A stretch of 61,530 bases of DNA from Deltaproteobacteria bacterium (lineage in GTDB: Bacteria; Desulfobacterota; Desulfarculia; Adiutricales; Adiutricaceae), in NCBI GenBank assembly GCA_031276635.1, contig JAISMU010000179.1:1-61530 (forward strand), given 5' to 3'. The notes under the pieces are model-generated. The model did no database searches and had not been told where the DNA came from. It was given only the letters and a program-made list of their open reading frames with translations. The translations under genes were made by a program, and so were the position numbers. This document shows, in pieces, positions 18,209 to 25,121 of this stretch (positions are counted from its first letter, which is position 1; every line of letters starts with the position of its first letter).

Positions 18209-18429
18209 TCATGCTTCATACAGTAATTTACCGCGACATTGATGGGCCTGAACTCATTGGCTGTATGAGAGGCTCCCCAGACCCTGGACGCGTCAAATTT
18301 GAGTTCATAAGCGACGCCTCTTCCCTCCGCGCCATGAACATCAACTCCTGGACTCCAGATCGCGCCAGTGGTTTCCGGAACAGTTGAGTGGCCATTATCA
18401 ATCGCGGACATGGCGCTTTTCAGTTTCAT
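18205..18429 (-). pseudogene. Second phage tail-fibre C-terminal fragment (minus strand)
   Basis: Read on the minus strand this has AMSAIDNGHSTVPETTG and ends with KFDASRVWGASHTANEFRP then VAVNYCMKHD, clearly homologous to the plus-strand fragment. The two are convergent with overlapping stops, so about 95 bases on each side form an imperfect inverted repeat. That layout is what an invertible or alternative tail-fibre cassette would leave behind. No invertase gene or recombination site is visible. Confidence 0.6.
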
Positions 18430-18702
18430 TTCGTCCGGTGTCTTGCTGGACCACTCTCAGGGCCCCTGATTGATTTGCCCATCATACTTTGTAAAGGATA
18501 GAGCATAGATAGAATAGACAGTCATAACGCTGTTTCATAACAGCCGGCTTTTCCCGAGCCGGAGGCGAAACCAGGCTTTTTTGACGACACCACCGAGGAA
18601 CAAAATGGCACGGTCGTCGTGGCCTGATAGTAATTCTTTATAATCTTTTTGGGAAAATATGTTTCTCTTTTAGGGATTTAAAGATATTCGCTAAGAATAA
18701 GG
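18430..18702. other. Gap between prophage remnants
   Basis: A GC-rich hairpin-like stretch (AGCCGGCTTTTCCCGAGCCGG near 18541, read with its loop) is followed by a CAGGCTTTTTT run near 18573, which could be an old phage terminator. No coding sequence is recognised. Confidence 0.3.
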
Positions 18703-18712
18703 TTGCGCAGGA

Positions 18713-19038
18713 ATGATAGCCGGGGTACTCGCCTTCCTGGCCAACAACTGCGGATGGCTCTCATCGGCCTGAGGGTCTACCTGGACCATCTGCGGACGGA
18801 GAACGAGCGACTGACCAGGGAGGTCCTGGCGACTCAGGTCCACTTAACCAAGCTGACGGAAGCCTTGATGGTGAACCAGGCCGCTCTGGACCAAAGAGAG
18901 GCTGAGGTCAAGGCTCTGACCAGGGAGAAGACCGAGGCGTTAGCTGAATTGGAGAAAATTTATCGTGAGGCTAAAGAGGCTTGTTCTTAGGGCTCTGATC
19001 GTATTCCAGATTCTGTTTACCGTCAGTTGCGCCAGTAG
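18713..19038 (+). pseudogene. Rz-like inner-membrane spanin with amber codon
   Basis: A short hydrophobic start (MIAGVLAFLA, 18713) is in a different frame from the main coiled-coil body LRTENERLTREVLATQVHL...LAELEKIYREAKEACS. The body then meets a TAG at 18988 and continues in frame as GSDRIPDSVYRQLRQ to a second stop at 19038. Spanins of the Rz type end with ACxW-x-d-piPdsVyrqL, so the TAG replaces the conserved tryptophan (TGG). Rz spans the periplasm with Rz1 to fuse inner and outer membranes at lysis. This gene is inactive. Confidence 0.6.
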
Positions 19039-19218
19039 ACCGGTGCGGTTCCCTGTTATTTCCCGGTCGTCTATCTTCAGGAGGCGCCGGAACCCAGGCT
19101 CCAGGGTCAGACCAACAAGGACCTAGCGGCTCACGTCCTGGAGCTAAGGGAGGCCTTGAGACTGGCGAACTCAGACAAGAAGGCTCTGAACGACTGGGCC
19201 GAGACCCACCAGTGGTAA
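18965..19218 (+). pseudogene. Rz1-like outer-membrane spanin lipoprotein, nested in Rz and frameshifted
   Basis: From GTG 18965, inside the Rz frame, a second frame reads MRLKRLVLRALIVFQILFT then VSCASRP, a lipoprotein signal peptide with the lipobox cysteine. After a frame change near 19055 it continues as VVYLQEAPEPRLQGQTNK and LELREALRLANSDKKALNDW to TAA 19218. The nested start, small size, Pro-rich middle and 'TNxDLA..vLeLreAL' end are those of Rz1. The gene pair marks this region as a lysis cassette of a decayed prophage. Confidence 0.6.
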
Positions 19219-19379
19219 ACACCCACCTGAAATTCTTCCAGATTCTCCCCTACGCGCGCTCGGGCGCGCGCCAACCTGCGCAGGCGTGGTAACGTATATT
19301 TTCTCAAAAACTTAGATCAAACTTAGATCTGACAACCTTTTTTAAACCTCAAAAACGGCTAACTACCTGTTTTTACTGG

Positions 19380-19452
19380 AGCCGTCGACAGGAATTGAAC
19401 CCGCAACCCCCTGATTACAAATCAGGAGCTCTACCAGTTGAGCTACGACGGC
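19380..19452 (-). tRNA. tRNA-Thr (anticodon UGU)
   Basis: On the minus strand the sequence folds as a full tRNA: acceptor GCCGTCG paired with CGACGGC, D-arm GCTCAACTGGTAGAGC, anticodon arm CCTGA-TTTGTAA-TCAGG with anticodon TGT, T-arm GCGGGTTCAATTCCTGT, and discriminator T. The CCA end is not encoded. Its 3' end faces the prophage remains at 17.2-19.2 kb, and tRNA 3' ends are common phage integration sites. Confidence 0.92.
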
Positions 19453-19702
19453 TCACGCTCCAACAAAATAGGCTCGACCGGAAAATTTTCCGAGGCGAGA
19501 GGCCCAATTAGCCCGAGCCTCCCGCCTTTCATTTCGGCCAAAAGGCCCTTTATCTTAAATTCGAGCCTCGGACAAACGCCAACCCGCGAAGTCGGAGCGA
19601 CTTTTTTTAACGAGGCCGCGAGATTTTTCCTGAAACTTGGGCCAGAGATTGATCAACCAATGTTTTTAAGAAAAATCAAAGGGCTCGGAATTCCATTTAA
19701 CA
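19453..19702. other. Spacer between tRNA-Thr and the tRNA relic
   Basis: A plus-strand frame is open through here but its translation resembles no family and it crosses the tRNA. I see no gene. Confidence 0.35.
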
Positions 19703-19770
19703 GGAGCCGTCGCCAGGAATTGAACCCGCGACCCCCTGATTTGTTATCAGGAACTCACCAGAGTCAGGCC
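19703..19770 (-). pseudogene. Degenerate tRNA-Thr copy with altered anticodon loop
   Basis: About 38 bases (19703-19740) match the 3' half of the tRNA-Thr gene at 19380 with two or three differences, including the T-arm. The anticodon stem CCTGA/TCAGG is intact, but the loop reads TAACAAA instead of TTTGTAA. That is nearly the reverse complement, so U33 is lost and the anticodon makes no sense. The 5' half (D-arm and 5' acceptor strand) has decayed. It lies 26 bases beyond the pnp stop. Confidence 0.65.
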
Positions 19771-19795
19771 CCAATTAAATAGGCTAAACTTTCTC

Positions 19796-21880
19796 TCAGC
19801 GCCCGCCCTCCTCCAGGACCGCCCGGCGGGAGAGGCGGATTTTCCCGGCCTTGTCAATGCCCAGAACCTTGACGTCAAACACGTCCCCCTCTTTGCAGAC
19901 ATCGGAGACGCGCTGGACCCTTTCGCTGGCCAGTTGTGAGATGTGCACCAGCCCATCGGTCCCGGGCATGATCTCCACAAAGGCCCCAAAGTCCACCACC
20001 TTGACCACCCGGCCCTTGTAGATCTTGTCGACCTCCGGGGCCTGGGTGTGGCTCCGCACCGCGTCCACAGCCGCCTGGGCCTTTTCCAGGGTCGGGGCGT
20101 AGATGGTGACTTTGCCACTATCCTCCACCTCCAGGCGAGTGTCAGTCTCAGCCTGGATGGCCTTGATGATCTTGCCCCCTGGGCCGATGACGTCCTTGAT
20201 CTTCTCTGGGTTAATCTCAATAACCAGGGTCTTGGGAGCGTACGGGGAAATCTCGGACCGCGAGGCTTTCAGGGTCTTGGCCATGGCCGAGAGCACGTGC
20301 AAGCGGCCATCCCTGGCCTGAGCCAGAGCCCGGCTCATGATCTCCCGGGTGACCCCGCTGATCTTGATATCCATCTGGACGGCGGTGATGCCCTCTTTGG
20401 TCCCGGCCACCTTAAAATCCATGTCGCCCAGGTGGTCCTCGTCGCCCAAGATGTCCGTCAACACCACAACCTTGTCGCCCTCCACCACCAGGCCCATGGC
20501 CACCCCGGCCACCGGGGCCTTGATGGGGACCCCGGCGTCCATAAGAGCCAGGGAGCCCGCGCAGACCGTGGCCATGGACGAGGAGCCATTGGACTCCAGA
20601 ATTTCCGAAACCACCCGGATCGTGTAAGGGAACGACTCATGGGGCGGCAGAATGGCTCTTAAAGCCCGCTCAGCCAGAGCCCCGTGCCCGATCTCCCGGC
20701 GCCCCGGGGCTCCGAGGCGCTTGACCTCGCCGGTGCAATAGGGCGGAAAATTATAATGCAGCATGAAGGCCTTGGTGCTGTCGCCAATGACCGTGTCCAA
20801 GCGCTGGTCGTCGTAACTAGTGCCCAAAGTGGCCACGCCCAGGCTCTGGGTCTCGCCCCGGGTGAAGATTGCTGACCCGTGCGCCCGAGGCAGATAACCC
20901 ACCTCGCACTGGATAGGTCGCACATCGGTGAGCCCCCGACCGTCAATGCGCTTATTCTTCTCCAGAATCAGGCCCCGCAGGATATCCCCTTCCAGCTCAT
21001 GGATGGCCAACCCGATATCCGAGCTCCCCTCGGGATAGCTTTCGGCCAGATCGGCCTTGGCCTTGACCGCCAGATCATGCACCTTGGTCTGACGAGCCTG
21101 CTTTTCCTTAGTCGTCAGGGCCGCCAGCATGGCCTCGTGGTAATCAGCCTTGACTTTAGCCATCAAAGCCTCGTCGCGCTTAATCTCCGGGATGGCTCTT
21201 TTGGGTTTGCCATGCTCTTTCTGGAGCTTTTTCTGCAACTCCAAAAGCGGGGCCACCGCTTTCTGGCCCAGGAAAATGGCTTCCAGAATATCCGCCTCCT
21301 TGGCCTCCTTGGCCCCACCCTCAACCATGACCACGGCCTCGGCCGAGGCGGCCACAATCAGAACCAGATCGGCCGACTCCAGCTGGGTCTGAGTCGGAGC
21401 CACCACCATGGCCCCATCCACCCGGGCCACCCGAGTGCCGGCGATGGGCCCGTTAAAAGGAATGTCGGACAGCGTCAGAGCGGCCGAGGCGCCCAACATG
21501 GCCAAAAGGTCCGGATCATACTTATCGTCCACAGACAAGGCCTGGGCGATAACCTGAGTCTCATAAGCCCAATTTTTGGCGATCAGGGGACGACAGGGCC
21601 GGTCAATGAAACGGGAGGTCAGAGTCTCTTTTTCTGAGGGCCGACCTATTTCCCGGCGAAAGAAATTGCCCGGAATCCGCCCCACGGAATAAAACCTTTC
21701 CTGGTAATCCACCGTCAGGGGTAAAAAATCAATGCCTTCCCGGATATCCTGGGAAGCCTGGGCGGTGGCCAGAATAACGGTCTCCCCCATGGTGACCAGG
21801 ACCGAGCCCGAGGCCTGCTTGGCCAAGTGGCCGGTCTCAATGGTGACTATGGCGTCGCCAAACTTGGTTTCAACTTTCAT
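19796..21880 (-). CDS. pnp: Polyribonucleotide nucleotidyltransferase (PNPase)
   Basis: This 694-residue PNPase degrades RNA 3' to 5' with phosphate and is a core part of RNA turnover. Two RNase PH-like halves are present (N-terminal VETKFGDAIVTIETGHLAKQ; GRIPGNFFRREIGRPSEKE; second half IDGRGLTDVRPI and ILGDEDHLGDMDFKVAGT, with the catalytic aspartates in DEDHLGDMDFK). They are followed by a KH domain (VIGPGGKIIKAIQAET) and an S1 domain at the end (YKGRVVKVVDFGAFVEI). The length is normal. ATG 21880 is preceded by AAGGAG at eight bases. It is the last gene of the rimP-pnp operon, 124 bases after rpsO. Confidence 0.97.
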   Translation of the reverse strand: MKVETKFGDAIVTIETGHLAKQASGSVLVTMGETVILATAQASQDIREGIDFLPLTVDYQERFYSVGRIPGNFFRREIGRPSEKETLTSRFIDRPCRPLIAKNWAYETQVIAQALSVDDKYDPDLLAMLGASAALTLSDIPFNGPIAGTRVARVDGAMVVAPTQTQLESADLVLIVAASAEAVVMVEGGAKEAKEADILEAIFLGQKAVAPLLELQKKLQKEHGKPKRAIPEIKRDEALMAKVKADYHEAMLAALTTKEKQARQTKVHDLAVKAKADLAESYPEGSSDIGLAIHELEGDILRGLILEKNKRIDGRGLTDVRPIQCEVGYLPRAHGSAIFTRGETQSLGVATLGTSYDDQRLDTVIGDSTKAFMLHYNFPPYCTGEVKRLGAPGRREIGHGALAERALRAILPPHESFPYTIRVVSEILESNGSSSMATVCAGSLALMDAGVPIKAPVAGVAMGLVVEGDKVVVLTDILGDEDHLGDMDFKVAGTKEGITAVQMDIKISGVTREIMSRALAQARDGRLHVLSAMAKTLKASRSEISPYAPKTLVIEINPEKIKDVIGPGGKIIKAIQAETDTRLEVEDSGKVTIYAPTLEKAQAAVDAVRSHTQAPEVDKIYKGRVVKVVDFGAFVEIMPGTDGLVHISQLASERVQRVSDVCKEGDVFDVKVLGIDKAGKIRLSRRAVLEEGGR

Positions 21881-22004
21881 CAATTATCTCCTTGCCCAAA
21901 CCTACTGACAGGTCGGCCTCCTAGACCGCCCGCGCTATGAAAACTTTCGGAAAAAACTGGTCTCAGCGCCGTTGGCGAAAGACCTCTGGCCGAGCGACCC
22001 GCGA

Positions 22005-22274
22005 TTACTTGCGCAACCCCAGGCGACCGATCAGCTCCCGATAACGGTTGATATTGATTTTCTTGAGGTAATTAAGCAACCGCCGCCGCTGGCCGACCAG
22101 TTTCAACAAGCCCCGCCGGGAGGTGTGGTCCTTGTGATGAACCTTGAAATGCTCGGTGAGGTTGGCGATACGCTCCGATAACAGAGCCACCTGAACCTCA
22201 GGGCTACCGGTGTCGGTTTCGTGTTGACGATAAGCGGCCAGAAGCTCGACCGTCTTCTCCGGGGTGATGGACAT
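22005..22274 (-). CDS. rpsO: 30S ribosomal protein S15
   Basis: This 89-residue protein is S15, which binds 16S rRNA early in assembly of the small subunit platform. The sequence shows the family's [15 protein letters not shown], the [19 protein letters not shown] rRNA-contact region and the [16 protein letters not shown] end. The start is ATG 22274 with AAGGAG upstream; the open frame continues 5' only because it shadows truB. It lies between truB and pnp, the standard order. Confidence 0.97.
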   Translation of the reverse strand: MSITPEKTVELLAAYRQHETDTGSPEVQVALLSERIANLTEHFKVHHKDHTSRRGLLKLVGQRRRLLNYLKKININRYRELIGRLGLRK

Positions 22275-22299
22275 GATTTTCTCCTTGCCCAGTATATGG

Positions 22300-23406
22300 T
22301 TATTCAACGCCCAAAGGCGCCCGTAAAACCCGCGAGGGCCGCAAGAAAGGCCCCCGGGGCTCGCCCGACCCAAGGCCGGGCGTGATAATCTGACCCAGGC
22401 CCACCAACTGGCCCTGAGAATCAATAATTTTTACTTCCCAAACCGGGGCCGGAACCCTTGGCTCCCCTCTTGGCCCTTGATCCGGCTCGCTCGCCCTGGG
22501 CTGCCCCTGAGTCAGCTGGCCCTGGTTTGACTTAAATTGGTTTGACTCAAATTGGCTTGACTCAACTTGGCTTAACTCAACTTGGCTTGGCGGCCAAGGC
22601 GAGCGCAGACTGACCGGCTGGCCCTGGCGGACCAACCGGGTCTCATCCTCGGTCAGAATCACCTCCGGCCAGCCCATTAAGGCGGCCCGGGGGCTCAACA
22701 GACGGTCAGCCAGCTCCGCCCGGTCTTGAGGCATGGCCTGACCCGGGGTCAAAACGAAGGGCCCAATAACCTCCCGCCGCAACTCCTTCAACGCTCCCCC
22801 GCCCAGGCCAAGACTCTCGCCCAGATCCCGGGCCAGGGACCGGATATAGTAACCAGAGGAGACCTGGGCCCGAAAGACTATTTCTGGCGGTTCCCAACTC
22901 AGAAAATCCAGCCGGTGGGCCACCACCGGTCGGGCCATCAGCTCCAGGGGCCGCCCGGCCCGGGCGGCCCGGTGGGCTACCTGGCCGCCCCGCTTGATGG
23001 CTGAGTAAGCCGGCGGCCGCTGCGAGCTTGGCCCCAAGAAAGAGCTCAGAGCCGCCCGGGCCTGAGCCTCGGAAGGCCAGGGCCCAGTCCAGTTCCGCCA
23101 AACTTGGCCAGTCACGTCATCGGTGCTCGTGGCTAGACCCACAACGACCCGAGCCAGATAAGTCTTGTCCAGACCCATCAATTGGTCGGCCAGACGGGTG
23201 GCCGGCCCCAGCAGCGCGCCCAGAAGCCCGGTGGCCAAGGGATCCAGGGTCCCCAGATGGCCCACAGCCCTTTGACCGGCGATTCGCCTGACCTCGCGCA
23301 CCAGGCTGAAGCTGGTGGGCCCCGAAGGCTTGTCCAGCAACAACAGGCCGGAGAGTTCCCCAGGGGGGCCGGAGATGGGCGCTCGGTCAGGCAGGCTCTG
23401 ACTCAC
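22300..23406 (-). CDS. truB: tRNA pseudouridine(55) synthase TruB with repeat-bearing insertion
   Basis: TruB makes pseudouridine 55 in the tRNA T-loop. The N-terminal [17 protein letters not shown] and the catalytic [13 protein letters not shown] (with the active-site Asp) are clear, as are [12 protein letters not shown] and [14 protein letters not shown]. At 368 residues it is longer than most homologues (around 300). The extra length lies in a hydrophilic insertion encoded at 22460-22600 that includes four tandem 15-base units (22526-22585) giving a [15 protein letters not shown] pattern before the last domain. The start is GTG 23406, overlapping the nrnA stop as GTGA, so the two are translationally coupled. 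Confidence 0.93.
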   Translation of the reverse strand: MSQSLPDRAPISGPPGELSGLLLLDKPSGPTSFSLVREVRRIAGQRAVGHLGTLDPLATGLLGALLGPATRLADQLMGLDKTYLARVVVGLATSTDDVTGQVWRNWTGPWPSEAQARAALSSFLGPSSQRPPAYSAIKRGGQVAHRAARAGRPLELMARPVVAHRLDFLSWEPPEIVFRAQVSSGYYIRSLARDLGESLGLGGGALKELRREVIGPFVLTPGQAMPQDRAELADRLLSPRAALMGWPEVILTEDETRLVRQGQPVSLRSPWPPSQVELSQVESSQFESNQFKSNQGQLTQGQPRASEPDQGPRGEPRVPAPVWEVKIIDSQGQLVGLGQIITPGLGSGEPRGPFLRPSRVLRAPLGVE

Positions 23407-24404
23407 AGCGGCTTTAAAAAACGCGGGGCTTGAGCCAAAAACCTGGCCCGAGCCTCAGCGGGGTCAGTGGCCGGATCCGTGTAGGCGGCGGCCTGCTGGT
23501 GCCCGCCTCCCCCAAAATTTTCCGCCAGCTCCCGAACGCTGTAACTCAGGGCGCTCCGTAAACTCACCCTGGTCTGGCCCCGCTCATCCACCCGAAAGAG
23601 AGCCGCTACCTCCACCCCGGCCAGGGACCGGGGATACTCCACAAAGCCCTCGGCGTCATCCAGGGAAGCCCCGGTCGCGTCCAGCATGGCCTGGGAGAGG
23701 AGCATGCTGCCCAGCCGGCCATCAAGATCGATCTCCAGGGTGGCCAGGGCGGCCATTAAAAGCTTAAACCCGGCCAAGGTCCGGTTGCGCCGAAGACGAC
23801 TGACCAGGTAGTCGCTCCGGGCTCCAGCGGCCACCAGGACGCTGGCTTGCCGATAGCACTCAGCGGTGGCGTTACTTTGGGAAAAAAAGCCCGTGTCCGA
23901 CATGATGGCCGCGAGCAAAGCCTCAGCTAGGGGCCGGCGCCAGCTGATCCCCAGATCCTCAATGAGCTTGAACATCAATTCCCCGGTCGAGGAGACTAAA
24001 GGGCTGTGGTAGGTGGCGACCGGGCCGACCCTTCGAGGATCGCCGGGATGGTGATCAATGATCAGCAGAGGCGGCAGAAGACTCAAGTCGCTGAACCCCG
24101 GCCAGATCCGGTTGGGGTGTAGGCAGTCCACCATGATCATGAGGTCAAATTCCTTGAGCCGCTCGCGTTCGCCCCGCACCCGCTGAAAGGACGGCAAGTC
24201 AGCCGCCAGGAAGGCCAGATGGCTGGCGACCCGGCCCTGATAGCCCAGGGTGGCCTCCCGGCCCAGCCTTTCCAGGGCCATAACCAGGGCCACGGAGGAG
24301 CCAAGAGCGTCCCCATCGGGGTTTTCATGCCCCATAACCAGGATCCGCTCTGCTCCCCGAATGGTTTCCAGGACAAGGCGGTCGGGCCCGAAAATCTGGC
24401 TCAT
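23403..24404 (-). CDS. nrnA: DHH/DHHA1 phosphoesterase (NrnA-type nanoRNase/pAp phosphatase)
   Basis: This 333-residue protein is of the DHH superfamily. Motifs are MGHENPDGDALGSSVAL (motif I), DLMIMVDCLHPNR (II), LLIIDHHPGD (the DHH itself) and, near the end, ENFGGGGHQQAAAY (the DHHA1 GGGH motif). NrnA removes nucleotides from very short RNAs and dephosphorylates 3'-phosphoadenosine-5'-phosphate using manganese. It is commonly placed between rbfA and truB, as here. It overlaps both neighbours by four bases. Confidence 0.92.
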   Translation of the reverse strand: MSQIFGPDRLVLETIRGAERILVMGHENPDGDALGSSVALVMALERLGREATLGYQGRVASHLAFLAADLPSFQRVRGERERLKEFDLMIMVDCLHPNRIWPGFSDLSLLPPLLIIDHHPGDPRRVGPVATYHSPLVSSTGELMFKLIEDLGISWRRPLAEALLAAIMSDTGFFSQSNATAECYRQASVLVAAGARSDYLVSRLRRNRTLAGFKLLMAALATLEIDLDGRLGSMLLSQAMLDATGASLDDAEGFVEYPRSLAGVEVAALFRVDERGQTRVSLRSALSYSVRELAENFGGGGHQQAAAYTDPATDPAEARARFLAQAPRFLKPL

Positions 24405-24805
24405 GGCTGGGCCTCATCAGCTCCCGAGGCCTCGGTCAGGTCAAGGGAAGGATTGGCGGGGGACTCGGACTTGAGCTCGGCTAAAACCTGATGGACGCGC
24501 TGGGCGTTTTCCACGTTTTTGTCATAGACAAACAAGAGCTCTGGCACCGCTCGCAACCCCAAGGTCGCGGCCAGGTTGGAGCGGATAAAGCCAGCGGCTT
24601 TCCGCAGGGCCGCCGCGGCCTCGCTCTGACCCGCCTGGTCGGCCAAAACGCTGTAGAAGATCCTGGCCTTGCGCAGATCCGGGCTTACCTGGGCCCGAGT
24701 GACGCTGACCAGCTTCAGACGCGGGTCCGAGCTGCGCAACAGCAAAAGCTCCGAGACCTGAGTCATTATCTGGCGGTTAATCTTTTCCTGGCGCCTGTGG
24801 ATCAT
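24401..24805 (-). CDS. rbfA: Ribosome-binding factor A
   Basis: The protein is 134 residues from ATG 24805, with GGGAG upstream; a longer open frame to 24886 shadows the preceding gene. RbfA is a cold-shock and late 30S maturation factor. The features are IHRRQEKINRQIMTQVSELL, the DPRLKLVSVTRAQVSPDLRKARIFYSV core (KH-like fold, read in two parts) and IRSNLAATLGLRAVPEL. The last 25 residues form an acidic tail. It overlaps the DUF503 gene by 29 bases. Confidence 0.93.
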   Translation of the reverse strand: MIHRRQEKINRQIMTQVSELLLLRSSDPRLKLVSVTRAQVSPDLRKARIFYSVLADQAGQSEAAAALRKAAGFIRSNLAATLGLRAVPELLFVYDKNVENAQRVHQVLAELKSESPANPSLDLTEASGADEAQP

Positions 24806-25115
24806 CGCCGCCCCACTCCCTGGACTCCACCCAGGCCGAGCAATCCCAGAAGGAGTCAATAACCTGGGCCTCGACATTATCCTCAATGAAATTCAACAGA
24901 TGGTCCAGGACGCTATTGAGAATCCTGGCCTCCGAGCCGCAGACCGTGAAGCCCAGAACCGCCAGCTCGTGTTGATTCTGGCCACCCACCTCGGCGGCCG
25001 AGACGTTAAAACGAGCCTTGACCCGGGCCAGCAGGCTGGAAATCACTTTCCGCTTACCCTTGAGGCTCCGATTACCCTCCAGGCTCAGGGTCACCTCTAA
25101 AACACCGACCAGCAC
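24777..25115 (-). CDS. DUF503 family protein (YlxP-like)
   Basis: This 112-residue protein of the DUF503/YlxP family is found between infB and rbfA in many bacteria and is thought to assist ribosome maturation, though its role is not settled. Signatures are VGVLEVTLSLEGNRSLKGKR at the start and VSAAEVGGQNQHELAVLGF in the middle. The start is GTG 25115, six bases after the infB stop. The C-terminal 25 residues, which overlap rbfA, are not conserved. Confidence 0.88.
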   Translation of the reverse strand: MLVGVLEVTLSLEGNRSLKGKRKVISSLLARVKARFNVSAAEVGGQNQHELAVLGFTVCGSEARILNSVLDHLLNFIEDNVEAQVIDSFWDCSAWVESREWGGDDPQAPGKD

Positions 25116-25121
25116 GAGCTC

